NCBI RefSeq assembly: GCF_018802605.1 | Contig: NZ_CP069161.1 | Location: forward strand, 2,418,001-2,482,000 | Direction of reading: 5' to 3' | Length of the DNA stretch: 64,000 nucleotides | Source of the DNA: Paludibacterium paludis | Lineage (GTDB): Bacteria; Pseudomonadota; Gammaproteobacteria; Burkholderiales; Chromobacteriaceae | Shown here: in pieces, positions 28,190-34,950 of the stretch | How positions within the stretch are numbered: position 1 is the stretch's first letter | How the letters are laid out: every line of letters begins with the position of its first letter | The notes under the pieces: generated by a model | The model's input: the letters and a program-made list of their open reading frames with translations, nothing else | Databases searched by the model: none | Told to the model about the DNA's origin: nothing | Position numbers and translations under genes: made by a program

Positions 28190-28377
28190 TCAATCGGCCC
28201 CTACTTCGTACCGGACCGCATCCAAGTATTTTTTCCAATTCTCAAATAAGCGTTTCTCGTTTTCCGCTTTGCTATGCAAACTCGGTTCATAACCATCCGT
28301 CACTGGCATATATCGAACGAAGTTTTCAATTTCACTTGGATAATCGAATTCAGCGTAAATCGTCTCGACCTCCCCTA
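28190..28377 (-). pseudogene. Immunity-type gene truncated at its 5' end by the IS3 element
   Basis: About 62 native codons remain: GEVETIYAEFDYPSEIENFV, then RYMPVTDGYEP, ending LDAVRYEVGAD. The frame continues a few codons into the insertion sequence, where a fortuitous ATG occurs at 28408, but the natural N-terminus is missing. The acidic, Tyr-rich, soluble character and the position between cassettes suit an immunity protein. The family is not recognised. Its toxin partner should have lain where the IS3 element now is. Confidence 0.55.
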
Positions 28378-28438
28378 TGACCTTTCCCCTAACAGGTATC
28401 CCAGTCATTAGTTAGCATGAAGGCCAAAAGGAGCCAAC

Positions 28439-28702
28439 ATGCGCAAGTCCCGTTTCACCGAAGAGCAGATCATTGCCATCCTGAAAGAAGCCGAGGCCGG
28501 TCTATCTGCGACAGAGTTGTGCCGCAAGCATGGCATCTCGGATGCCACGTTCTATAAATGGCGTGCCAAGTTCGGCGGTATGGAGGTCTCCGAGGCCCGG
28601 CGTCTGAAGCAGCTGGAAGACGAGAACAACCGGTTGAAACGGCTGGTGGCCGAACAAGCGCTGGATATCCAGATGCTGAAAGAGGTGGTCTCAAAAAACT
28701 AA
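28439..28702 (+). CDS. IS3-family OrfA (helix-turn-helix subunit)
   Basis: 87 residues opening MRKSRFTEEQIIAILKEAEAG, the standard IS407-type OrfA, with a helix-turn-helix (LSATELCRKHGISDATFYKW) and a leucine-zipper-like tail. It has a good ribosome site (AAAGGAG) upstream. It represses or modulates transposition alone and becomes the DNA-binding half of the OrfAB fusion. It ends at a TAA directly after the slippery heptamer. Confidence 0.95.
   Translation: MRKSRFTEEQIIAILKEAEAGLSATELCRKHGISDATFYKWRAKFGGMEVSEARRLKQLEDENNRLKRLVAEQALDIQMLKEVVSKN
28693..28699 (+). promoter_or_regulatory. Programmed -1 ribosomal frameshift site
   Basis: The heptamer A-AAA-AAC lies in the OrfA frame directly before its TAA. 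A -1 slip continues as KKLTRPDLRCD into the OrfB frame, giving the OrfAB transposase. Confidence 0.85.
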
Positions 28703-29544
28703 CGCGGCCCGACCTGCGCTGTGATGTCGCCCGGCAACTCATCGTCAGGCACGGCATCTCCGAACGTCGGGCCTGCCGCTTGTTGTTGGTGACGCGTAAG
28801 ACCTTTCGTCGCAAGCCAGCAGAGGACCGTAATGCGACGTTGCGGGCTAGGTTGCGTGAACTGGCCGAACAACGCCGACGCTTCGGCTCGCCACGGTTGC
28901 ATGCCTTGTTGCGCCGAGAGGGCTGGGCCATCAACCATAAGCGGGTTGAGCGAATCTACCAAGAAGAAGGCTTGTCGCTACGCTTGCGACGGCGGAAGAA
29001 GCGGCCAAGCCACCTTCGAGTGGTGCTGCCGATGCCAGAGGGCCCAGACCAGCGCTGGGCGATGGATTTCGTTTCGGACACACTGTGGAACGGCCGCCGT
29101 ATCCGAGCGTTGACGGTGGTGGATACCTGGAACCGTGAGTCAGTATGGATCGAGGTGGACCACTCGTTACCTGGACGGCGTGTCGCCCGCGTCTTGGAGC
29201 AATTACGCTGCGCCGGTCGTTGTCCGAGCCGGATTCAGGTGGATAATGGACCAGAATTTACCAGCCGGGCATTAGATGAATGGGCGTATCGTCACGGTGT
29301 TACGCTGCAATTCATCCGGCCAGGCAAGCCCGTTGAGAATGCCTTTATCGAGAGCTTCAATGGACGCTTCCGGGAAGAATGTTTGAACCAGTCCGTTTTC
29401 CACAATTTGCAGGATGCAAGACAGACGATTGAAGCATGGCGGCAAGACTACAATCATGCCCGTCCGCACAGTGCATTAAATTACCTGACCCCGGTCGAAT
29501 TCCGGGAGAAACACTTACCCCAACCAAGCAGGATTGCTAACTAA
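28699..29544 (+). CDS. IS3-family OrfB (DDE transposase part)
   Basis: About 280 residues read after the -1 shift. The HTH_21 region (RFGSPRLHALLRREGWAINHKRVERIYQEEGL) is followed by the rve core: WAMDFVSDTL gives the first Asp, QVDNGPEF the second and ENAFIESFNGRFREECLN the Glu. The C-terminus YNHARPHSALNYLTPVEF is conserved. No internal stop or shift is seen, so the element is potentially active. Confidence 0.95.
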   Translation, partial: LTRPDLRCDVARQLIVRHGISERRACRLLLVTRKTFRRKPAEDRNATLRARLRELAEQRRRFGSPRLHALLRREGWAINHKRVERIYQEEGLSLRLRRRKKRPSHLRVVLPMPEGPDQRWAMDFVSDTLWNGRRIRALTVVDTWNRESVWIEVDHSLPGRRVARVLEQLRCAGRCPSRIQVDNGPEFTSRALDEWAYRHGVTLQFIRPGKPVENAFIESFNGRFREECLNQSVFHNLQDARQTIEAWRQDYNHARPHSALNYLTPVEFREKHLPQPSRIAN

Positions 29545-29573
29545 GCGGTGGTATACCAACAGGGGAAAGGTCA

Positions 29574-29637
29574 GCACCGCATGCCGGCCACGCGCGTAAA
29601 AAAGTCGCTCGCCCCGGCACCGAGGGAACGGCTTTCT
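29574..29637. repeat. Terminator-containing direct repeat, copy 2
   Basis: The second copy of the block at 27124-27187, starting directly at the IS3 right end with GCACCGCATG. On the minus strand it supplies a terminator with a T run after the immunity-type gene ending at 29655; the stem AAGCCG/CGACTT has one mismatch. Confidence 0.7.
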
Positions 29638-29654
29638 TTCTGGCCTACGCGAAA

Positions 29655-29930
29655 CTAGGCTAAATCGATCAGCTTTTCAGCGATGCTCAAAGTGCGTTGA
29701 CGATCAACAGTGAGCCCCATGTGCTCCGTTTCAAGCCACGCAAGATACTCGAACACTTCGCTAACTGGCTTGCGCGAGATTAGCATCGAGTAGAGCGTGG
29801 GGACATAACTATCATATTCATCTTCCGCTTCAGGTATCGCTTGAACCCCAATCGGGTCCCAATCCCGCATCAGCACACTTTTTATTTTCTGGTGCAATGC
29901 CCGTGCTTGCTCTATTGCGCTGCTCATCAT
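29655..29930 (-). CDS. Immunity-type protein with WDPIGV/DEYDSY motif
   Basis: 91 residues, acidic and soluble: IKSVLMRDWDPIGVQAIPEAEDEYDSYVPTLYSML, then a short C-terminal helix. The WDPIGV ... DEYDxY pattern is that of a small family (DUF1871-like) repeatedly found downstream of polymorphic-toxin tips. Its start overlaps the toxin stop by four bases, the typical coupling of toxin and immunity genes, and a terminator follows. It is inferred to protect against the DUF4258-like tip directly upstream. It appears intact. Confidence 0.7.
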   Translation of the reverse strand: MMSSAIEQARALHQKIKSVLMRDWDPIGVQAIPEAEDEYDSYVPTLYSMLISRKPVSEVFEYLAWLETEHMGLTVDRQRTLSIAEKLIDLA

Positions 29931-30274
29931 GGTGCTCCTCTAATCACTGTCACAACTCGACCGGTTTCAGAATTCACGATGACCCGTACATTGTCCACGG
30001 CATCGTAAAAACCAGTCGTTCCCGCTCGCGTCGGGAATTGCGTCCCAGTGCTGAGGGCATTTTCGACAACAGATGGCATCACGCCACGGTTCTGCATCTG
30101 ATCAAGGGCGTGGCCGGAAAAGTCGCGACCGTTGATTTGCGTCGCTTCGTTCCGCAACTTCTGATAAGGCGCGTTCTTCAACTCATTGCCGGCGCGGCCA
30201 AGGAAGCCAGTCGCTTCTTCTGCACCCTTTGCCGCAACAGAGCACCCCACCACGTCCTGCCGTACACCAAGCCC
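29927..30274 (-). pseudogene. Displaced toxin C-terminal tip, DUF4258-like RNase-type
   Basis: About 115 codons open from just after a TGA to 29927. It reads GLGVRQDVVGCSVAAKG, then a unique tip: GRDFSGHALDQMQNRGVMPSVVENAL, ending NVRVIVNSETGRVVTVIRGAP. This histidine-helix plus two-strand C-terminus is typical of DUF4258-like toxins at the ends of Rhs, CdiA and related proteins, which are thought to be RNases of the BECR type. There is no trunk or secretion signal, and the shared leader before it is out of frame. Like its counterpart at 27719 it is best read as a silent cassette; a GTG at 30253 could start a short product. Confidence 0.65.
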
Positions 30275-30363
30275 TCAACCCCCAGCACCGATACCGCTTC
30301 CCAGCCCCATGCCCAGGCTCTTCCGCCATTGTACAAGCAGACACCCCCTAATGCGCTTTTTTC
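30225..30363 (-). repeat. Cassette leader repeat, copy 2
   Basis: The partner of 28050-28187. A one-base difference (GCTGGGGGTTGAGG here, GCTGGGGCTGAGG there) shifts the upstream frame between copies. Neither copy gives a continuous frame through the leader into the toxin tip. Confidence 0.7.
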
Positions 30364-30413
30364 CGGTAAATGCACGCCGGGCCTGATGCGGATTTCCGGC
30401 GCAAGCGGCCACT

Positions 30414-30436
30414 AAAAAGGGAGGCCCATGCCTCCC
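30414..30436 (-). terminator. Intrinsic terminator after the small gene at 30462
   Basis: Minus-strand GGGAGGC-ATGG-GCCTCCC followed by TTTTT. It closes the gene that stops at 30462 and insulates the next leader repeat. Confidence 0.85.
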
Positions 30437-30461
30437 TGTCTTCACTGCGGCCGATCCGGTG

Positions 30462-30701
30462 TCAGCGGTTCCACCACGGATAGCCGACACGCTCGTAATA
30501 CTCGCTCGCCATACTGCGGTCGTCCGAGCCGTTGCTGCTGCAGCCGTCAGCACGCGGGTTGGCCACCCAACTCATGATGCCGGCCAGGTCGGCAATAAAG
30601 CCGCGCAGTACGGTTTCCGGGGCTATGCCGTCTTCCTCGCACAGGTCCAGGAATTCGTCGGGTAGATGCAGGGTGAGTTTGTGCTTGCGGCGCTTGCTCA
30701 T
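30462..30701 (-). CDS. Small accessory-element protein, possible ribbon-helix-helix type
   Basis: 79 residues: a basic start (MSKRRKHKLTLHLPDEFLDLC), then APETVLRGFIADLAGIMSW and a polar tail NPRADGCSSNGSDDRSMASEYYERVGYP. The beta strand followed by two helices at the N-terminus resembles CopG/Arc-type DNA-binding proteins found on plasmids and integrative elements, but I cannot name a family with certainty. The start lies 10 bp from the end of the IS110-type remnant, so its native promoter and ribosome site were probably displaced. It ends in a strong terminator. Confidence 0.55.
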   Translation of the reverse strand: MSKRRKHKLTLHLPDEFLDLCEEDGIAPETVLRGFIADLAGIMSWVANPRADGCSSNGSDDRSMASEYYERVGYPWWNR

Positions 30702-30710
30702 GGCGTGTCG

Positions 30711-31197
30711 TGTCGTAATGGAATGGACGCCCCCGATTCCCGATCCGGCGCATCATCGCCGTGGCTGATCGTGGATTGCTGTCCACCGATAACCTAGCCG
30801 AATGGCAATCGATTACCTTGCCCTGCGGCCATCCGCTGCATCATTCTTGTTGGTCTTGACGTAGGGTTTGACGAACTGGGGGGCCATCAGCTTGACCGTA
30901 TGCCCAAAGCCTTCAAGCTTCCGTGCCCAGTAATGAGCCCCACCGCAAGCCTCCAGACCGATGAGGCAGGGAGGTAACTTGGCGAAAAAGACAGCCATTC
31001 GATCACGGCTAAGCTGTTTCTGGAGAACCACTTTTCCGTGTCCGTTTACCCCGTGGATTTGGAACACATTCTTTGCCAGATCGAGGCCGATTGTCGTAAT
31101 CTTCATGGTGGACGCTCCTTCTGTTTGAGCGGTTAGTGACACTACCACTCTGGCACATTGATGCCGATTAGGAGGGGGCGTTCATTCCATTACGACA
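30711..31197 (-). mobile_element. Internally deleted IS110/IS1111-type element with both ends kept
   Basis: The 24-bp sequences at 30711-30734 and 31174-31197 are inverted copies with one mismatch: each reads TGTCGTAATGGAATG, then G/A, then ACGCCCCC. Between them lies only the first part of a transposase gene. At 487 bp it is about one third of a normal element, so it looks like a MITE-like deletion derivative. Confidence 0.7.
30830..31106 (-). pseudogene. IS110-family transposase, N-terminal fragment
   Basis: About 92 residues from MKITTIGLDLAKNVFQIHGV, the DEDD RuvC-like start of IS110/IS1111 transposases, through GLEACGGAHYWARKLEGFGH and KPYVKTNKNDAAD. The sequence then breaks off into GRRAR where AEAI-type residues are expected. 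The catalytic serine domain is missing entirely. It is non-functional on its own. Confidence 0.85.
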
Positions 31198-31203
31198 GAC
31201 AGC

Positions 31204-31234
31204 AAAAAGCCGGTGCGGATTTCTCGACACCGGC
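31204..31234 (-). terminator. Intrinsic terminator after the gene at 31267
   Basis: Minus-strand GCCGGTG ... CACCGGC with TTTTT following. Its loop (GAGAAATCCG) is shared with the terminator at 32384-32415. Confidence 0.85.
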
Positions 31235-31266
31235 TTTAAATTAAAACCGCGTTGCTCGCAAAAACA

Positions 31267-31644
31267 TCAAGGGTCTTCCCTTAGCATGATTTCCCTTTCG
31301 CGCACAAAGATCGGATATATCGCAGGGTCATGCTCAAAAAAACCCTCGTTAAAGCTCGGGTCTTGCCAAGCAACCGGCGAAATTCCAATCGCGGAAGAAT
31401 TATGAATCCAAGTACGCCAGTTTGAAGGCACAACTGTACTCACAATTTCAAAACACTCCGCTTGGTGACTTACCATGCTCGGCCATTCGCCTTCACGCTC
31501 GTGACTCACGATTGCATAGCTACGCTTACCGTCATGATCAATAAATATTGACAATACATTATAGGTCTGTCCTAGTGCTAGCCAAACGGAATGCTCAACC
31601 TCGCGTCCTGCCGAATCGAGTAACCGAATGCATTTGACCTTCAT
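31267..31644 (-). CDS. Putative immunity-type protein, family not recognised
   Basis: 125 residues, soluble: MKVKCIRLLDSAGREVEHSVWLALGQTYNVLSIFID is an all-beta start, followed by SYAIVSHEREGEWPSMVSHQ and an acidic C-terminus EGFFEHDPAIYPIFVREREIML. Size, acidity, position inside the cassette array and a strong terminator directly downstream fit an immunity gene. I cannot assign a Pfam family. No toxin tip is recognisable directly upstream; the overlapping frame starting near 31987 is membrane-like instead. GC content is lower than in the core genes, suggesting transfer. Confidence 0.6.
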   Translation of the reverse strand: MKVKCIRLLDSAGREVEHSVWLALGQTYNVLSIFIDHDGKRSYAIVSHEREGEWPSMVSHQAECFEIVSTVVPSNWRTWIHNSSAIGISPVAWQDPSFNEGFFEHDPAIYPIFVREREIMLREDP

Positions 31645-31987
31645 TATTTAGCCACTCCAGACATGCTGTTAAAAATGGCTTTGCAGTCAAGGCTATAGAG
31701 CATTCACCGGCCTGAAGGAAATCGTGAAAATCGGAAAATGAATGAAGCGAATGAACAGGAAGCCTCGGGGCGGCAAGTGCGGCGTCAAATCGCAGCCCTG
31801 AGCGAGGATCATCAATACGGTTGTTGTTGATACGACTCAAGGCAAAGTTTGCTTGAACAACCAAGGCAGCCAATACCCCGATCACTATGGCGAGGACAAG
31901 CTGCAGCATGACTGCACAGAGGCCATGGCGCTGGTAAAACCGAAATCCATAAAACCTGATTTTTCGAACAAACTCGCCGTGCGTCAT
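31595..31987 (-). CDS. Possible small membrane protein overlapping the gene at 31267
   Basis: About 130 residues from ATG 31987 (MTHGEFVRKIRFYGFRFYQRH) with one clear membrane helix (VMLQLVLAIVIGVLAALVV), then a polar region. It overlaps the downstream immunity-type gene by 50 bases, more than usual for a coupled pair. No ribosome site is convincing. It could be a real gene, the 3' part of a displaced gene, or a chance frame in foreign DNA. Confidence 0.35.
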   Translation of the reverse strand: MTHGEFVRKIRFYGFRFYQRHGLCAVMLQLVLAIVIGVLAALVVQANFALSRINNNRIDDPRSGLRFDAALAAPRLPVHSLHSFSDFHDFLQAGECSIALTAKPFLTACLEWLNNEGQMHSVTRFGRTRG

Positions 31988-32037
31988 TCCATCGAACCAC
32001 AAGCACCGGAGTAAGAGAAAAAACACTTGTCAATCGG

Positions 32038-32566
32038 TACTTTACCTGTGCCCATAAATGAAAGTCAAACGTCATAATATTACATTCAAATCAAAATGAC
32101 AACCCATTAGGGTTATTGTATTCAACCAAAAACAAACAGCACAGGCACAATCAGGCGCTCAGTTTATACAATCAAACTATTGATAGTTACATTAATTCAT
32201 TTAACACACTTCAAACCACGAACAAATATTTACATAACCGCATATAACCCATGAATGAAATTATGTGGTTCCAGTTGCGCAAGCCATGCAAAGAACAAAA
32301 CACCACTTTTTAATACGTAAAACTCAAAAAACCATGCATTAAGCATGAAAGCCCAATAAAAAACAGGAAGCCTTCGCACAATTAAAAAAGCCGGCACGGA
32401 TTTCTCCACGCCGGCTCACCGCTTGAATCAGGACAATACCCGCAAAACTGGGCCATGACGAAAATGATTTCAACCTAAGACAAGACCTCTCATCTTGAAG
32501 TCATTGAACAGCGGTCAGGGCACTTCCATCATCATATTCGGCACGATGCAGCCTTTGCCCAAAGAA
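32038..32566. other. AT-rich intergenic stretch within the island
   Basis: About 530 bases with far lower GC than the rest of the window and no plausible coding frame on either strand. Apart from the terminator at 32384-32415 I see no motif. The composition suggests DNA of different origin. Confidence 0.6.
32384..32415 (-). terminator. Intrinsic terminator downstream of the gene at 32567
   Basis: Minus-strand GCCGGC-(GTGGAGAAATCCGT)-GCCGGC followed by TTTTTT. The stem-loop is nearly identical to that at 31204-31234, so the terminator itself is a repeated cassette component. Confidence 0.85.
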
Positions 32567-33037
32567 TCAGATTGTCATGAGAGGGCCAATCTTGTCCTTG
32601 GCGAACAATCTTGTCTTATCGTCTGACGCGGGCTCGAACCCACAGTAGTACTCGGAAACATTCGCCCTACTGGCAACTGCTTTAGCACCGGCCGCCAACG
32701 TTTCGCCCACATTTAGCCGAACAGCCTCATCAACGTCACCCCGGTCAAATATGACAGTAATTTCGTTTACCCCCCCGCAGCGAAGAATGCGCACCATTGG
32801 GCTACGAATCGTCACGTCCTCCACAGTAACAGTAGTAGTCCGCACAAAAAGGGATAAGGGTTCAGCCTCTTGTTCAAGCAGAGTCATCAAATCAAAGTTG
32901 GCCTTCTTAGGGTCAAGACGGCCCAGCTCGCTGTGAGAGAGTTCGAGGATGTCGACACCTTGCAGCAAGTCGTTCATCAGCCTGCCAACGGCTTCATCGG
33001 GAACTTGCTCGAAGATCAATTCAATCAATCCGTCCAT
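32567..33037 (-). CDS. Putative immunity protein paired with the tip at 33040
   Basis: 156 residues from ATG 33037 (MDGLIELIFEQVPDEAVGRLMNDL). The frame is open far upstream, but that part reads through another gene and an IS fragment. The product is acidic and soluble, with LFVRTTTVTVEDVTIRSPMVRIL in the middle and ASDDKTRLFAKDKIGPL at the end. The start lies 2 bp after the stop of the toxin-tip fragment, the expected order and spacing for toxin and immunity genes. I cannot name the family. It looks intact and ends before a strong terminator. Confidence 0.6.
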   Translation of the reverse strand: MDGLIELIFEQVPDEAVGRLMNDLLQGVDILELSHSELGRLDPKKANFDLMTLLEQEAEPLSLFVRTTTVTVEDVTIRSPMVRILRCGGVNEITVIFDRGDVDEAVRLNVGETLAAGAKAVASRANVSEYYCGFEPASDDKTRLFAKDKIGPLMTI

Positions 33038-33039
33038 AA

Positions 33040-33225
33040 TCAGTCCAAAAATCCCTTGAATGAGCCATCCATGTTGAGTCGAACCCCTCGTCCATCTGGA
33101 AGTCGTTTCTCCAGGAACATGAGGCCATTTTCGTAGGTCTGCGTTGTAAACTGGCCGGAGCCACGAAGGATATCCCGTAGATGTACCATACCCTGTTCGT
33201 TCCACGTTTTCATTGACCCTGTCAT
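33040..33225 (-). pseudogene. Displaced toxin C-terminal tip (short), 5' side lost to an IS5 remnant
   Basis: About 60 residues: GSMKTWNEQGMVHLRDILRG, then QTYENGLMFLEKRLPDGRG, ending DGSFKGFLD. The flEKxLPDGRGxRLNxDGxFkGF pattern is one I associate with C-terminal tips of polymorphic toxins, but I cannot give a family number. Its upstream side abuts a decayed IS5 transposase, so the trunk and possibly part of the toxin are gone. The immunity gene follows at once. Not expected to be expressed as a functional secreted toxin. Confidence 0.55.
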
Positions 33226-33745
33226 TGCACCCCACGTCGCAGGATTCCGGCCTGATTGCTGTTGTGCTGTTTCGGCGCTGGCACCGGCGTCGCGTCGATG
33301 ATTTGGCCACCCCGCGCGATATATCCGTGCTTGAGTAATTGCGCCGACACGCCATCGAACAGTGCACGGGCCCCGCTTTCGCCAATCCGATTCTCGAAGG
33401 TCCAGATCGTAGTGCGGTCAGGAATGTTGATCGCCTGGCCCAGCCCACAGAAGCGCTGATAGCTCAGCCCCAGTCGAGCAATTGATACTCTATTTGCTCG
33501 TCGGACAGGTTGTACAGCCGCTTCTAAACCAGAATCCGCACCATCGTTTCGGTTGGAAACGGTGGCCCACCGCCCCGCTGGCTGACACGCCGGGGCGCAA
33601 CTCAATCAACCTCGGCCGCCAAGGCGCCAAAGTGAATATGCTTCTTGATCTCTGCAAGCGGGTCGCCCAGGCGGTTGATCTTCTGCCGGAGGTGGTCGTC
33701 GGCGAACAGGTCGTTCTTGATGGCGTTGCGCGTCAAGCTCGGTCA
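33226..33745 (-). pseudogene. IS5-family transposase, decayed and truncated
   Basis: Reading minus-strand frames in turn recovers FADDHLRQKINRLGDPL, then VAPRRVSQRGGGPPFPTETM, then RLYNLSDEQIEYQLLD, then LSYQRFCGLGQAINIPDRTT and GGQIIDATPVPAPKQHN. This is the N-terminal half of an IS5-type transposase up to the first catalytic Asp (IDAT). At least two stops (after EVD and after RILV) and a frameshift near 33480 interrupt it, and the C-terminal half is absent. It is an old insertion that separated a toxin tip from its trunk. Confidence 0.75.
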
Positions 33746-33809
33746 GAGCCAGGACCACGTAATTTTTTCAGCTGGCGTGCACTCAGGGGCGGTCTAGGTG
33801 CCCTGATCA

Positions 33810-33884
33810 TCAAGCGAGAATGCCATGACGTCTGGCTGCGTTAGCCAGACTACTGGCCTCGCTTGCGCCCTTTGCCGCAAATCA
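33810..33884 (-). pseudogene. Short toxin-tip remnant starting with the FAAKG junction
   Basis: Directly after the immunity-type gene at 33885 the minus strand reads FAAKGASEASSLANAARRHGILA and stops. The TTGCGGCAAAGGG core is the same as at the end of both leader repeats, so this looks like the first codons of a further cassette whose tip was destroyed by the IS5 insertion. Confidence 0.45.
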
Positions 33885-34265
33885 TTAAAGTTTTCCTAAC
33901 CAGCTTTTCTGATCGTCGGCAAGCAATAACCCACCAACCATACCGCTCATGGCCACAACCCTAAAAAAATTCACGACGTCGGTAATCGCTTCGTCGTCAT
34001 GGAAAGTGGTAAGTACACTTTCTTCACACGCCCGATTCAGGATCACGTCATCGATTTGATCATGAACAAACTCAGACTGCGGCCCAAAGCAGACGTAGTA
34101 CCGGCAACCCATGTCCAATAGCTCAGCAACCTTTTGATTAAGAAACGTACTGTCAGCCCATAGCGGGTCTCGAGTATCCAAGAGGACTGCGAAGGGTTTC
34201 TTCAAGCCAGCGGTCGAGCATGGCTCGGTAGGACTAAAAACAGAGATATTTGATCGATACATCAT
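33885..34265 (-). CDS. Putative immunity protein coupled to the tip at 34262
   Basis: 126 residues. MMYRSNISVFSPTEPCSTAG is followed by KKPFAVLLDTRDPLWADSTF, LDMGCRYYVCFGPQSEFVHDQIDDVIL and FHDDEAITDVVNFFRVVAMSG. It is a soluble alpha/beta protein with a Rossmann-like rhythm. Its start overlaps the upstream toxin stop by four bases (ATGA). It resembles immunity proteins seen after Rhs tips whose members carry YxVCFGP-type strands, but I cannot name the family firmly. It is the only pair in the array whose toxin frame extends into a recognisable trunk-like linker. Confidence 0.6.
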   Translation of the reverse strand: MMYRSNISVFSPTEPCSTAGLKKPFAVLLDTRDPLWADSTFLNQKVAELLDMGCRYYVCFGPQSEFVHDQIDDVILNRACEESVLTTFHDDEAITDVVNFFRVVAMSGMVGGLLLADDQKSWLGKL

Positions 34266-34663
34266 AGCTCTCCATCCAAAATTTTCTGGAGATTGTTCTT
34301 GAATGTTTGAATTTCTGTTTCCAAGTGCTGAATGCGGCGTTGCTGTTGTTTCTCTATTACGTCTTTCGGTAGGTTTTCCATACCGGGCCGCACTGTTGGG
34401 TTATTGCGAAACTCTTCCAATTTCTTCTCGTGGGAGGCGATTTGCTTTTCCAGCGATTTGACGCCTTTCTGCGCTTCCTTGCTGAGCTGAGTCGCCTCCT
34501 TTGCCGCACCTTCGGCCAGCCCCTGCGCGGCGTCCTTCCCCGCCGCCTTCTCCAGCCCCTGCGCCATTTTAGCGGCTTTGAACGCCCCCTTCATCTCCGA
34601 GAACGGCGTCAGCCCCATCACGACCCAGAAGGCCTCCGCGGGCCACAACTCCACCCGGCCCAA
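34262..34663 (-). pseudogene. Rhs-type C-terminal tip with helical linker, trunk missing
   Basis: The frame reads ELWPAEAFWVVMGLTPFSEM, an Rhs post-core linker, then an Ala/Lys-rich helix (AAGKDAAQGLAEGAAKEATQ) and a charged tip: EKQIASHEKKLEEFRNNPTV, RPGMENLPKDVIEKQQQRRIQHLETEIQTF, ending KILDGEL. The tip is common at the ends of Rhs proteins. Upstream of about 34680 the frame ends, and the Rhs-core scrap at 34936-35094 is not contiguous with it. The coupled immunity gene follows. Without a trunk or start it should be silent, although an internal ATG could give a short product. Confidence 0.6.
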
Positions 34664-34794
34664 TCAATCCCATCGGCATGACTTCCGCCCGTCACCTCCA
34701 ACGTCAGGCCTGGCCCAATGCTCCGATTTTTTCAGCGTCTCTTCTCTCAACCCACGCGCCGTGACGCATTTACGACAAGCGCCCACCTGTCATT

Positions 34795-34950
34795 CACCAT
34801 CTTCGCTCATTTCGGTTAGCTACAACGAGCAGGGAGTTCGGTTGTACGTTGAAGGCGAAGTGACGCAATCCGTTGCCTGGGACAAAATGGATCTGATGGC
34901 CATCTGCGTCGAAGACGAGCTCCTCCCCTGTCCTTATTGGCCTGAACCTG
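34795..34950 (+). pseudogene. Possible immunity-gene remnant on the opposite strand
   Basis: A plus-strand frame reads ISVSYNEQGVRLYVEGEVTQ, then SVAWDKMDLMAICVEDELLPCPYW. This is like the start of a small family with the pattern (V)SVxWDxL..V.I...E.....WxL that occurs near polymorphic toxins. There is no start codon, and the C-terminal half is replaced by sequence antisense to the Rhs fragment. The call is weak. Confidence 0.3.

Larger units (their letters stand above)
28378..29573 (+). mobile_element. Complete IS3-family element (IS407-like group)
   Basis: 1196 bp bounded by imperfect inverted repeats of about 40 bp: both ends read TGACCTTTCCCCT inward, then GGTAT-type and TTAGTTAGCA blocks. 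It carries OrfA and OrfB in the usual overlapping arrangement with a frameshift heptamer. The flanks (CCTA left, GCAC right) do not form the expected 4-bp target duplication, so recombination has replaced one side. Confidence 0.9.

Noticed and set aside
28035..28238. 67-codon minus-strand frame through the leader repeat
   Set aside because: Its frame is not conserved in the second copy of the repeat.
30178..30553. Two minus-strand frames across the second leader repeat
   Set aside because: Neither continues into the toxin tip, and the translations are low-complexity.
31595..32026. Start of the membrane-like frame at 32026
   Set aside because: The first 13 residues precede a better ATG at 31987, so only the shorter form is kept, at low confidence.
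32567..33448. 293-codon frame as one protein
   Set aside because: It is a fusion of an IS5 fragment region, the wrong frame of the toxin tip and the true immunity gene; the gene starts at 33037.
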